Shown here piece after piece: positions 17,346-25,093 of a stretch of DNA of 32,195 nucleotides. How positions within the stretch are numbered: position 1 is the stretch's first letter; every line of letters begins with the position of its first letter. A program made the position numbers and the translations under genes. The notes below the pieces were generated by a model, which saw nothing but the letters and a program-made list of their open reading frames with translations, ran no database searches and was not told the origin of the DNA. Source of the stretch: Bdellovibrio sp. (lineage in GTDB: Bacteria > Bdellovibrionota > UBA1018); NCBI GenBank assembly GCA_016185105.1, contig JACPOE010000028.1:1-32195 (forward strand), written 5' to 3'.

Positions 17346-17940
17346 TTCTTCCGAAGGTTCCGCCAAGCTTTATTACAAAATTGGGGATGTGGCGAAACTC
17401 CTGGGAGTTAAGGCCTATGTCTTGCGCTATTGGGAGTCCGAATTCTCTTTCATTCATCCTCAGAAATCTTCTACCGGGCAGCGGGTCTACAAGAGGGGAG
17501 ATGTAGAGTCTCTCTATTTGATTAAATACCTGCTCTATACAGAGCGCTACTCGGTCGAAGGCGCTCGGAAAAGACTCTCGGAGTTAAAGAGGACTGGGGA
17601 ATTCAAAGAGTTCAGGAATAAGGTCTTGGAAGGCCTTACCCGCGAAGGTAGTAGAATTGAGGGAGAAGGACCGCAAATTTCTTCCTCAGACTCTCTTCCT
17701 CAAGGTGATCCGGTAGAGGATGCACCTTTTCTGGTTGCTCCACCCCCCGCTTTGCAACAATCTCCTGAAAAGAGTGTTCCTTCTGTTTCGACATCACCAC
17801 CATCGGGACCTCCTTCCAATTCCGTTCAGGCTGAAAGAGGTAGAGTCCCCACCGCCCAGATTGCTCGGGCGAAAGAATTGCTGGCGGAGCTTCAGCTTTT
17901 AACACAGAAGCCCATCACTGATTTGTTTAAAGATGTCTAA
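17326..17940 (+). CDS. MerR-family transcriptional regulator
   Basis: DNA-binding regulator with a MerR-type winged helix-turn-helix at about residues 17-88: YYKIGDVAKLLGVKAYVLRY, WESEF and a wing with GQRVYKRGDVESL. After it comes a Pro/Ser-rich stretch (about 108-170) and a short conserved-looking helix at the end (about 176-198). There is no cysteine or metal site to indicate an effector. A MerR gene after pheT-ihfA is widespread in Proteobacteria, usually with unknown targets. The ATG lies inside ihfA with only a weak site upstream, so translation is probably coupled. The next in-frame start would remove the first DNA-binding helix. The 129 bases that follow contain no gene and no convincing terminator. 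Confidence 0.85.
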   Translation: MTTLTSSSSEGSAKLYYKIGDVAKLLGVKAYVLRYWESEFSFIHPQKSSTGQRVYKRGDVESLYLIKYLLYTERYSVEGARKRLSELKRTGEFKEFRNKVLEGLTREGSRIEGEGPQISSSDSLPQGDPVEDAPFLVAPPPALQQSPEKSVPSVSTSPPSGPPSNSVQAERGRVPTAQIARAKELLAELQLLTQKPITDLFKDV

Positions 17941-18069
17941 TAAACCGAATACTTAGGTCTAGTACCGCCTCTAGTTTTTAATACACAGTTGAAGTTCAAT
18001 GAAAAATATGACACAAAGTGACTCCTTCTGGGGCTTAATTGCGTCTAGATAAATATATTTTGTGGATGT

Positions 18070-18588
18070 ATGAAAAAAAGTTTTAAATTAATAGTCTTCG
18101 CTATTTCGCTATGTACCGTTAACGTCGCATCTGCTTATCAAGAGGCTTGGAAGTTGATCGACAATGATTGTGATCGTCAAAGCGGGCATCTTACTCTAGT
18201 CTTTCTAACTAAAGGTTCTTACCTAGCTTACGATGTTGGAACCGCTGAGTCTAAGTGTGATCTTATTCTCCCTGCTAAAGTGGGTGTTAATGAAGAGGAA
18301 GCCTATTTAACGATTTCTTCTTTAGACTCCTACAGGTTTGAGCCCCCAACCTGTGCCCCGAAGAAACCATCCCTCCTGGATAAGAAAAAGACTGAAATTT
18401 ACCAAAAGTTCTTGGCAAAAATGCAGAGTCTCTTCCAGCTGAATCCGCAATATTCTTTCGTTGAAAAAGAAGGAATTCTGGTTCTAACTACCGACCATGA
18501 TCCCTACTATTGCAAAGGGCCCGCAAAGCTCACTTTCAGGAAAATTGAGGGTGTTAAAAGTTCAGCTAGCTCTAGTAGTAATGAGTGA
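18070..18588 (+). CDS. Small secreted four-cysteine protein, unknown function
   Basis: Not recognised. A clear Sec signal peptide covers residues 1-22 (KKSFKLIVFAISLCTVNVASA, cleavage before Tyr23). The mature 150 residues contain four cysteines (34, 63, 95 and 148), enough for two disulfides in the periplasm or outside. The pattern of short hydrophobic strands and an ending PAKLTFRKIEG suggests a small beta-rich domain, followed by a Ser-rich tail. The ATG has only a weak GGA upstream. The gene faces a minus-strand gene and their ends overlap by 17 bases. It is the first of four neighbouring signal-peptide genes. An inhibitor or chaperone for the nearby peptidase is conceivable, but nothing in the sequence shows it. 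Confidence 0.75.
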   Translation: MKKSFKLIVFAISLCTVNVASAYQEAWKLIDNDCDRQSGHLTLVFLTKGSYLAYDVGTAESKCDLILPAKVGVNEEEAYLTISSLDSYRFEPPTCAPKKPSLLDKKKTEIYQKFLAKMQSLFQLNPQYSFVEKEGILVLTTDHDPYYCKGPAKLTFRKIEGVKSSASSSSNE

Positions 18589-19273
18589 ACGGAATGAGTT
18601 CGAAACGGCTCCAAATCAGAGGCTGATCATCCGAAAAAAAATATTTTCTGTAGGACTCAATTTTAAGCGTACCTATCTTTTTTAGATCTTCTCCGAGCGC
18701 TCTTTGCGATGCCAAGACTGACAGGCGATAAAACACGGGGAAATTCTTTTCTGGGGGCGGTGGAATTCGAATCAGAGTTGCTTGAACCTGGGAATCGAAG
18801 GTGTCAAAACAAACTACTTGGCGGTTAAACCTCACCTGAATCGAGACTAGTTTTGAGGGTTGAACCGAAACCGAAAAATCTAGGGCGCTCAGGGGGGCTT
18901 CGACAAGCTTGATAGGGGTTAGTTCCCTCCAGGCTTTGCTCACTTTTCTGTCGGCAGGAACAGGGGTCGAAAAATGCGCCTTCCAAAAATTTGTGGCTGG
19001 ATCGAAGGTGCCAGTTAGAACCTCCAGAGACTTCAAGCTGGGCGTAGCAAGGTCGATTAGATCTAGGAGTTGAGTGCTTGCTAGCAATGAGCCTCTAAAA
19101 GGGACCACCGGTACATAGGGAATATCTGGTTCCCCCTGAAAGTCCCGTAAGGCCTCGATCGCTTTTTCAACGGTGACCCGAGCGATCAATCTGGGGTCCG
19201 CGAAAGCAGTCCCCGCATAAAAAAGGACGAAGACAAGCGTTTTACCCAGGCTCAGGTTTTTGGTAGAAGCCAC
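18572..19273 (-). CDS. Predicted secreted protein, unknown function
   Basis: Not recognised (233 residues). A signal peptide spans about residues 1-25 (positive NLSLGK, then TLVFVLFYAGTAFA, cleavage before DPR). The rest is mixed and soluble, with a Pro-rich segment IRIPPPPEKNFPVFYRL and a single cysteine (VVCFDTF). No catalytic motif is visible. The start is GTG 19273 with no strong Shine-Dalgarno site; I kept it because the signal peptide begins right after it. The gene diverges from the peptidase gene with about 50 bases between starts, so they may share a control region, and it converges on the four-cysteine protein gene with a 17-base overlap. Confidence 0.7.
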   Translation of the reverse strand: MASTKNLSLGKTLVFVLFYAGTAFADPRLIARVTVEKAIEALRDFQGEPDIPYVPVVPFRGSLLASTQLLDLIDLATPSLKSLEVLTGTFDPATNFWKAHFSTPVPADRKVSKAWRELTPIKLVEAPLSALDFSVSVQPSKLVSIQVRFNRQVVCFDTFDSQVQATLIRIPPPPEKNFPVFYRLSVLASQRALGEDLKKIGTLKIESYRKYFFSDDQPLIWSRFELIPFTHYY

Positions 19274-19322
19274 GAGCCGGTGTATATCTGTAACCTTTGA
19301 ATTACAAAAGAGAAAATCGGAA

Positions 19323-20900
19323 ATGGCTCATTACCACAGTCGCAAGAAGGAAGAATGGCCATGTTTACATAGTTATAGTATAGAAAGGCTTATGAGAGCC
19401 GGGCTCGCCCTTCTAGCTTTATTGGGAATTCTAACTGCTTCGAGCGCTTTCGCGGGAGCTAGGGGCCTGCTCGAAAGTAAGATCGACCTAAGAACCGTAG
19501 TTCTAGATGTGAAGTCTGCTGAGATTAGGGCTCTTCAAAAATATCAACGTAAGCTTCTTTCTTGGATTGGCCCTTTTGCTATAGCTGAAGGGATTGGTCC
19601 TGTTTTTGTAGACTGGTGTGGCCTGACCGGAGGCGTAGTTCGGGTTACAGATGCTCGAGGCGTTCATCTTTTTTTTATTCCGATCGGAGCTCTGGAGCCT
19701 CTTTTCCCTCCTGGAACCCCTATCAACATAGTTATGGAAGTTCGTGCACTCCGGGAGAGTGTCAAAGCTACCGAAAGGGCGTTGATCCAAACTGAGGCTC
19801 TTCTGGAAAATTTTGCCATCGAAATTGAAAAGCTTAGGAAAGCTGTTGCAGACGAAGAAGGGCGTTTTGGAACGGACTTCCTGATGGTGGATACTCCCTG
19901 GAAAATATCTGAAAAACAGTGTCGCGAGATTACCTTTGATCGGCGAGAAAAAATGGGCCCTGATTCCGACCAAGGAGCCAAACAGACTTGCTGGGCACAT
20001 GCGGCCGCTGCCCTATTGGAAGAGCAAATTTGTGAGTCGGATCCCAGGAATTGTGGTCTTCAGGTTTCCAGAAGCGCTGTCGCTGAAGGTTCTTATAGAG
20101 AAAGAAATCTCTATCGGTTGGCAAGGCCAGGAACAGGATTTACCGAAGACGCGCTCAGACACTATTCTCTTCCGGAAAACAGAACCGTCTGTTTGGCAAG
20201 ATACGCTCCTGATACATCCGGAGCTACCGAGGCGCAGCTTTTCGCAGATCTTAGGGCGTTATTTAAGCTTTTTAAAACAAATGGGTTACTGCTAGATCGT
20301 AGCCAATACACGATGACCTTTTTCAGGACGCTATTTAGAGTCAAAGAATTCCTGGAAAAAAATCGGCATGAGTGGAATTTGAGGACGGGGGATGAAAGCA
20401 AAATTCTGAGTTCGACGACTTTCCAGGCCACATTGTCTGCGGCGAAAGATGCCGATGAGTTCATTGAAAAGGTCATGCTTTATTACTGTAATGTCATGGA
20501 TCAGCCCCAGATCAATCGACGGCTCCCACTTGTGCCGACTTTTCGTCACTATCCGCTGTTGAGACCAAACGAACGTTTGAACGTGGAGGCCTTTTTGGGT
20601 GAAATTCGGCATGCGACCAAAGAAGGGCACAGCCTAGCGCTTGACCTGTGTTATTTCCCTTTAGTGTCCGAGAGCTCGGAGAACGTGCAGAACCATTTCT
20701 TAAATCCAAATCATTGTGGAAGACATGTTGTGGTACTCAACGGTGCAAAGTGGAACCCTGACACTCAGAGCTGTCAAATTCATATCAAAAATTCTCATGG
20801 TTCCCATGGGAAGTTCAGATCGGGTTGGTACGATGCTGAAGTAGTTTTTGAACAGACTTTTGGAATAGACTACTTTGAGCTTCTTCTCGATAGTGAATAG
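19323..20900 (+). CDS. Secreted papain-fold (C1-like) cysteine peptidase, predicted
   Basis: A predicted exported cysteine peptidase. Counting from ATG 19323: the catalytic cysteine motif is DQGAKQTCWAHAAAALLE, with Gln217 (oxyanion hole) and Cys223, matching the papain pattern DQG..C/S-CWAF. The histidine is His468 in HCGRHVVVLNG, and the asparagine is Asn490 in IHIKNSHGSHG, where papains have NSWG. The order and spacing fit a papain fold. Before it, residues about 138-185 look like a coiled coil and may form a propeptide. ATG 19392 is an alternative start that would give a textbook 23-residue signal peptide (RAGLALLALLGILTASSAFA). From 19323 that peptide is preceded by a charged 23-residue leader. 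The ORF can also be extended to TTG 19260. The function is inferred from motifs; no named subfamily is recognised. Confidence 0.75.
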   Translation: MAHYHSRKKEEWPCLHSYSIERLMRAGLALLALLGILTASSAFAGARGLLESKIDLRTVVLDVKSAEIRALQKYQRKLLSWIGPFAIAEGIGPVFVDWCGLTGGVVRVTDARGVHLFFIPIGALEPLFPPGTPINIVMEVRALRESVKATERALIQTEALLENFAIEIEKLRKAVADEEGRFGTDFLMVDTPWKISEKQCREITFDRREKMGPDSDQGAKQTCWAHAAAALLEEQICESDPRNCGLQVSRSAVAEGSYRERNLYRLARPGTGFTEDALRHYSLPENRTVCLARYAPDTSGATEAQLFADLRALFKLFKTNGLLLDRSQYTMTFFRTLFRVKEFLEKNRHEWNLRTGDESKILSSTTFQATLSAAKDADEFIEKVMLYYCNVMDQPQINRRLPLVPTFRHYPLLRPNERLNVEAFLGEIRHATKEGHSLALDLCYFPLVSESSENVQNHFLNPNHCGRHVVVLNGAKWNPDTQSCQIHIKNSHGSHGKFRSGWYDAEVVFEQTFGIDYFELLLDSE

Positions 20901-20910
20901 TGCGTAAGCT

Positions 20911-22131
20911 CTATTTCTTACCCCGCGGTTTTGCCTTTTCTGGCGAATCGATAACAATATCTTGAAATGTTCCCTTTAGCCCGGCCTCAACGTCATAATC
21001 GACACCTAAAGATACAAGTGTAAAGTGAGGGGGGGCACCGATGGTTCCCGCTACTGTAATATACGGCGGATTCTTAAATTGAATCTCGGTAGTGTAATCG
21101 AAGTGCTCACGGTCTTTTCTTGTTTCGCCATAAGTATTGGGGGTGTTTTGGGAAGCTCCATAAAGGAGGAGTGTAGCCAATTTCATGTGCGGATTTTTTG
21201 CTAAATCCTCTTCAAAATCTATGTTCGCTTTTCGGAGGACATAGTCCTTCCAATCTGCGGATTTCTCCTTGAGTTCTGGTTTTTGAATAGGAGGCTTTGT
21301 TTTCAGAAAATTCTTGTCGTGCGTAATCTTGGAGACATCGGCGTTTGCTTTCTCGAGTTCCCCTGCGACAGCACTCACAAGTTGTTTCCTGATTAGAACA
21401 TTAGCTTCTACGCTGTTTTTTTCCTCCGCAGAAAGTTTGGCTTTAAAGGCGTTCCAAAAGTTTAAAACGGTGTCGCGTACGCCATTTATTTCGATAAAAG
21501 TGTTACTCCCTCTTTCCGCTGTGTCTCGATCAATTGCGGTATAGTCGAATTTTTTATCTTCTCGAAGTGAAACACGTTTATTCATGTCTTTCAGCCCGTT
21601 CTTAACAAGACACTCGACAATTTTTGCCCGTCTTTGAGGGGGTACTGCGCTTAGAACAGCTGCGAACTTTGAAAACTCTAATGAGTTTTTTAGTTCTTTT
21701 CCTTTAGCCATGAAAGACTTTTTCATTTTTGAGTCCATTTTGGCCAGCATTGCCGGGTTCAGTGCCTGAAACTCTCGATAGGCTCCCAACTGGGAATAGA
21801 AGTCACGATAGAGATCTAGGTCGTCAAGCGCTTCGCGGCCGAGTAATTTTTCAACTGCCGCTGCAGCACCTGTAGCCGATGCAGCGCCTACATGCGAAAG
21901 AATTCCTCCGGCTCCGGGTACTCTTAGGCAGGGAGGAGAGTTCGAGTCGGATTGGGTGTCGGTTGCCTCTAGCGAAGACTCTCTACTTTTATCCGATTTT
22001 TCCTGGGGAAGCGGGACAAAGCCCTCAGGATTTCTGAAATAGGAGTCAAAGTCTTTGCACGTCAGGTCTGCGGAATAGGCATTGCTGGAGATCACCGTCA
22101 GAATCAGCAAGCTGGTGTAGAATTTCGTCAT
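20911..22131 (-). CDS. Large predicted secreted protein, unknown function
   Basis: Not recognised (406 residues). A signal peptide covers residues 1-20 (KFYTSLLILTVISSNAYS, cleavage before ADLT). A charged Ser/Asp/Glu-rich stretch follows (about 41-66), then a Gly/Ala-rich segment (about 72-92, PGAGGILSHVGAASATGAAA), then a long helical, charged middle and a more strand-like end (PPYITVAGTIGAPPHFTLVS). Cysteines are at 25, 68 and 174. There is no catalytic motif that I can name. It ends only 10 bases from the peptidase gene, which converges on it, with no terminator between. GGGGG just before the ATG is the ribosome site and lies in a hairpin. Confidence 0.72.
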   Translation of the reverse strand: MTKFYTSLLILTVISSNAYSADLTCKDFDSYFRNPEGFVPLPQEKSDKSRESSLEATDTQSDSNSPPCLRVPGAGGILSHVGAASATGAAAAVEKLLGREALDDLDLYRDFYSQLGAYREFQALNPAMLAKMDSKMKKSFMAKGKELKNSLEFSKFAAVLSAVPPQRRAKIVECLVKNGLKDMNKRVSLREDKKFDYTAIDRDTAERGSNTFIEINGVRDTVLNFWNAFKAKLSAEEKNSVEANVLIRKQLVSAVAGELEKANADVSKITHDKNFLKTKPPIQKPELKEKSADWKDYVLRKANIDFEEDLAKNPHMKLATLLLYGASQNTPNTYGETRKDREHFDYTTEIQFKNPPYITVAGTIGAPPHFTLVSLGVDYDVEAGLKGTFQDIVIDSPEKAKPRGKK

Positions 22132-22132
22132 T

Positions 22133-22149
22133 TCTCCCCCTTAGGGAGA
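22133..22149 (-). promoter_or_regulatory. Inverted repeat covering the ribosome site of the 406-residue protein gene
   Basis: TCTCCC (22133-22138 on the plus strand) and GGGAGA (22144-22149) are perfect inverted repeats around five bases. On the minus-strand mRNA the hairpin sits directly before the ATG at 22131 and pairs part of the G-rich Shine-Dalgarno site, so it could limit translation. The effect is inferred. Confidence 0.4.
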
Positions 22150-22176
22150 TTCTATCATTTCTTTCTAAAACAGGAA

Positions 22177-22476
22177 CTAACTTGCTCTGCGGGGTTCTTC
22201 GGAAAGTTTCTCCATTTGGGAGACGACAAGGCGGTTCACCCAATACATCACCGGCAGGCTCAGATAGACGCCAAGAACCATGCCTACCGCAATTCCAGAA
22301 GAATCGAGGTGTTTAAAACCAAATTTAAGCACCAGAAAGTAGATCACATATTTTAAAGTGGTAAGGTAGAAAGGGACTGCTCCGCCTCCCATAAAACCTC
22401 TGACCGCAAGGAAGCAGATCAGGTAAGCAAGTAGGATCACGTGAACACCATAAACTACGGATAAAGCAAAAAACAT
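22177..22476 (-). CDS. Small integral membrane protein
   Basis: A 99-residue protein with about three hydrophobic helices: roughly residues 2-27 (ALSVVYGVHVILLAYLICFL), 35-52 (VPFYLTTLKYVIYFLVL) and 62-84 (IAVGMVLGVYLSLPVMYWV), then a charged tail. Size and layout are like the AtpI-type proteins found near ATP synthase genes, but no such genes are here and the match is loose, so I leave it unnamed. CGGGG lies five bases before the ATG, and a good promoter stands just upstream. It is followed after 45 bases by the 406-residue secreted protein gene in the same direction, which it may share a transcript with. Confidence 0.7.
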   Translation of the reverse strand: MFFALSVVYGVHVILLAYLICFLAVRGFMGGGAVPFYLTTLKYVIYFLVLKFGFKHLDSSGIAVGMVLGVYLSLPVMYWVNRLVVSQMEKLSEEPRRAS

Positions 22477-22501
22477 TTTAAAACCCCGAAATATTCGGAA
22501 G

Positions 22502-22530
22502 GTTATAAATGAAATTACGAATAATTACAA
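22502..22530 (-). promoter_or_regulatory. Sigma70-like promoter for the small membrane protein gene
   Basis: Read on the minus strand, TTGTAA (22530-22525) is followed after exactly 17 bases by TATAAC (22507-22502), in an AT-rich gap of 135 bases with no gene. Transcription would start near 22495, about 20 bases before the ATG at 22476. Confidence 0.5.
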
Positions 22531-22611
22531 TAATAATTGATTAAAATGGTGTGTTTTTAAAGTCCCAGGTTTTCAGTAGGTTAGCTAGCTTTATTAAAGG
22601 CTCCCAAAAAA

Positions 22612-23892
22612 CTATTCCTGTGAACCACTTTCCATCTGGTACCGGTAGGACGGACCAAAGTCTCCCGTAAGTGCGCCGTGGTTAATGTGGATATAGTAGA
22701 GAAACAGCGCGCTTACAAACAATTGAAGCCCCCAGATCCAAGGTAAGAGCTTTCTAGTTTTGTCGCGGGCAAGGGCTAACCGGGCTAGCCAGACCCATTC
22801 GAGAGGAAAAGTCATAATCAGGTAATGGCGGGTCACTCTTACCCCAGTCAGGTGAAGCAGAGGGCCGAAGCCCCAAAACGAGGCTTTTTCCAGGGTAGAA
22901 GTTGAGGGTTGATCCGGTCCTAAAAAAAGCTGCGTTCTTTTGTTCTTTGACTTTACCTGGACGAAGAAATCTTTGAGGGAAGTAAAGAAAATCTTCAACC
23001 CCATCCCAATCAGAATTAAATGAGCGATGCCCACTAAGAAAGTAGGAGAGTTGAAGAAGTACGGATACTTCCAAAACTGAAAAAATTCGTTCTTGTGCAA
23101 GCTGTAAGAGAGTCCCACCCCTAAGGAGTCCGTAGCCCAGTACTCCCAAAAGCATTCCACAAGGTTTCTAATGTCTAAGCCTGAAGCGGGAATCGAGCGC
23201 AATTTGCCTTGAGACAAAATTTCAAAGGCCCAGGGAATGAGCGGTAACGCACCCAAGACAGATCCCACGAGCCAATATTTCCAACGGACCGGATACTTCT
23301 TAGCCCAAGTCCAAACAAAAACTGCAAAGGCCACGAAAAATCCAGACAGATGAATCTGTCCAACGAGCGCACCGATGACACCCCAAAGAAAAGCGCCCCA
23401 CCGTTTGTTGCGCCAGTGCCACCCAAAAATCAGTGTCATACAAAATAGGGGAAGTACCGACTGGGCCCATATTTTTCTCTGCAATAAGACTGCTATCGGG
23501 CTAACGCAAACGAGTGCTGTCCCCCAGAGCCAAGACTCCCTTACCTGTTTTTCAACCTGGCTGAAAGCAAACCAAGCTAGAAAAAACAATGCGAGGGTGT
23601 TCAAAATTTGAACTGCTTGGGCTAGCTCTGGTGGAGTGGTCGCCCCAAAGATTTTTGCCAGGGCGACAAAAACTGCAATGCTTAGACCTGGATTTGGAAT
23701 TTGCACCCCTGCGAGCATCCCCGAGTGGAACCAGGCTTCCCAGAATTCCCGAGTTTGGCTTTGTTCGAACATAAATTGTTCGTCGTACTTGTATTCAATG
23801 TCTAGCCCCCAAATGAGGCGTAACAGGGCTCCAAGAGAGAGGGAGATGAAAAGAAAGAGTAGCCACCCGCGGTTGGATTTAGAAATTCCCAT
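22612..23892 (-). CDS. GT-C-type membrane glycosyltransferase, predicted
   Basis: An integral membrane protein of 426 residues with about ten helices. The first helix (about 10-29) is followed by a periplasmic loop with an acidic pair, YKYDEQF (Asp37, Glu38). This is the position of the catalytic Asp in GT-C enzymes of the PMT/ArnT type, which take sugars from polyprenyl-phosphate carriers. Later marks are PNPGLSIAVF and the conserved-looking GQIHLSGFFVAF. Acceptor and sugar are unknown. It begins inside the 3' end of the MFS gene (14-base overlap), with GGAG 11 bases before the ATG, and is the last gene of the long minus-strand run. A polyprenyl-diphosphate synthase four genes up is a suggestive, unproven link. 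Confidence 0.75.
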   Translation of the reverse strand: MGISKSNRGWLLFLFISLSLGALLRLIWGLDIEYKYDEQFMFEQSQTREFWEAWFHSGMLAGVQIPNPGLSIAVFVALAKIFGATTPPELAQAVQILNTLALFFLAWFAFSQVEKQVRESWLWGTALVCVSPIAVLLQRKIWAQSVLPLFCMTLIFGWHWRNKRWGAFLWGVIGALVGQIHLSGFFVAFAVFVWTWAKKYPVRWKYWLVGSVLGALPLIPWAFEILSQGKLRSIPASGLDIRNLVECFWEYWATDSLGVGLSYSLHKNEFFQFWKYPYFFNSPTFLVGIAHLILIGMGLKIFFTSLKDFFVQVKSKNKRTQLFLGPDQPSTSTLEKASFWGFGPLLHLTGVRVTRHYLIMTFPLEWVWLARLALARDKTRKLLPWIWGLQLFVSALFLYYIHINHGALTGDFGPSYRYQMESGSQE

Positions 23893-25084
23893 AGGACTTG
23901 GATCTCCGCACGCTGAGGGTGAGCCCGAGTAAAGCCAGCGTAATCAGCGTTGCAATCAGGTAGGGGAGTTGGGGACTCACTGCAAAGGTCAAAAGGCCAC
24001 AGAACGGACCGGTGGCTCGCGCAAGACTTCCCAGACCCTGAGAGAGGCCTAGAGTAGTACCCTGCTTATCTGCGGCTGCGCTTTTAGAAATCAGAGCTGC
24101 CAGAGAAGGGTTAATTAAGCCTGATCCAAGTGCGAGCGGTATCGTTAAGAAAAAATAGATCATATAGGTGGCTCCATAGGGGAAGAGAGCCATCGAAAGC
24201 GCGTTTAGGAAAAGGCCGGCAATGAGGAGCTTTACCTCGCCAAATTTTTTTACCAGTGAGCGAATCATTCCTCCCTGGACGAGGGCCCCAATGATCCCAG
24301 CCACCATCAATACCAAACCTGTTTTCAAACCGGCCTCACCCGTTTCCAAATTGAATTTTGTTTGAAAAAGCAGTGAAAAAGTTTGTTCCATTGTTGAAAA
24401 AGCAAAAGTCACAACGAAGAACGTGAAGAGGAAAAACCCTAATTGCCGATTGGCAAAAGATCTTTTGAGACCTTCCCATCGGATCGGTGAAAGCGAGCGG
24501 TCGAGAGCGCTCTTCTTCAATTCAGGACTTAGGGATTCAGGGAGCCGCCAGATGGCCAACAAGAAATTGGTTCCACAGATCAAGGCTGCAATTAGCCCTG
24601 GAGCTTCTAGCCCGAGCTTCGCCGAAGCAATTCCGCCAAGTGGAGGACCCAAGGTGAAGCCAATCCCAAAAGCCGCGCCAATCAGTCCCATTCCTCTGGC
24701 TCGATCTTCAGGGAGTGTGACATCCGCGATATACGCCTGAGCAGTTGAAATATTTGCGGCGAAGATTCCGCCAAAAGCTCTTGCGATCAGTAACCAAAGA
24801 TAGCTCGGAGCAAATGCAAAAATCACGTAGGAGAGTGTAGATCCTAAGAGGGAAAGAAGAATAATTGGACGCCTTCCCATTCGGTCAGACAGGGCGCCCC
24901 AGATGGGGGCAAAGAAAAATTGCATCAGGGAGTAAATTCCCCCCAGGATCGCAAGGTCAAAACCGTCCGCACCGTAGTGTCGCCCGTACAGACCGATCAG
25001 AGGAATGACCATCCCAAATCCAATAAGGTCGACCATCACGGTCGTGAAAATGACTATCAGAGGCGACTTGGCGGCTTTTCCCAT
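23879..25084 (-). CDS. MFS transporter, TetA-like (DHA1) drug/metabolite exporter
   Basis: A 12-helix proton-coupled transporter of 401 residues. Motif A between helices 2 and 3 is WGALSDRMGRRPIIL (about 62-76), and the exporter-type motif C is FGIGFTLGPPLGG (about 139-151), which indicates an antiporter. The start (LIVIFTTVMVDLIGFGMVIP) is typical of the TetA/DHA1 group. The actual substrate cannot be read; many such chromosomal genes are not antibiotic exporters. It starts nine bases after the ATP-grasp gene with a short purine-rich site (AAGAAGAGG), and its end overlaps the glycosyltransferase start. Confidence 0.87.
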   Translation of the reverse strand: MGKAAKSPLIVIFTTVMVDLIGFGMVIPLIGLYGRHYGADGFDLAILGGIYSLMQFFFAPIWGALSDRMGRRPIILLSLLGSTLSYVIFAFAPSYLWLLIARAFGGIFAANISTAQAYIADVTLPEDRARGMGLIGAAFGIGFTLGPPLGGIASAKLGLEAPGLIAALICGTNFLLAIWRLPESLSPELKKSALDRSLSPIRWEGLKRSFANRQLGFFLFTFFVVTFAFSTMEQTFSLLFQTKFNLETGEAGLKTGLVLMVAGIIGALVQGGMIRSLVKKFGEVKLLIAGLFLNALSMALFPYGATYMIYFFLTIPLALGSGLINPSLAALISKSAAADKQGTTLGLSQGLGSLARATGPFCGLLTFAVSPQLPYLIATLITLALLGLTLSVRRSKSYGNF

Positions 25085-25093
25085 CCTCTTCTT

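Noticed and set aside
17941-18069. A terminator after the MerR gene (CTAG repeat followed by TTTTT near 17960-17985)
   Set aside because: The stem would be only four base pairs with an eight-base loop, too weak to call. No promoter of good quality was found in this gap either.
19503-20000. A 165-codon open frame antisense to the peptidase gene
   Set aside because: The plus strand carries the catalytic cysteine motif in this same stretch. The antisense product has no coherent pattern.
22177-22476. Naming the small membrane protein AtpI
   Set aside because: Only size and helix count agree. No ATP synthase genes are present and no specific motif is visible.
22540-22611. A terminator for the long minus-strand run after the glycosyltransferase
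   Set aside because: The gap is AT-rich and contains the AGCTAGCT palindrome, but I find no G+C-rich stem followed by a T run in the minus direction.
23879-25084. Calling the MFS protein a tetracycline resistance determinant
   Set aside because: Motifs A and C place it in the DHA1 group, but nothing indicates the substrate, and it sits in a chromosomal operon without mobile elements.
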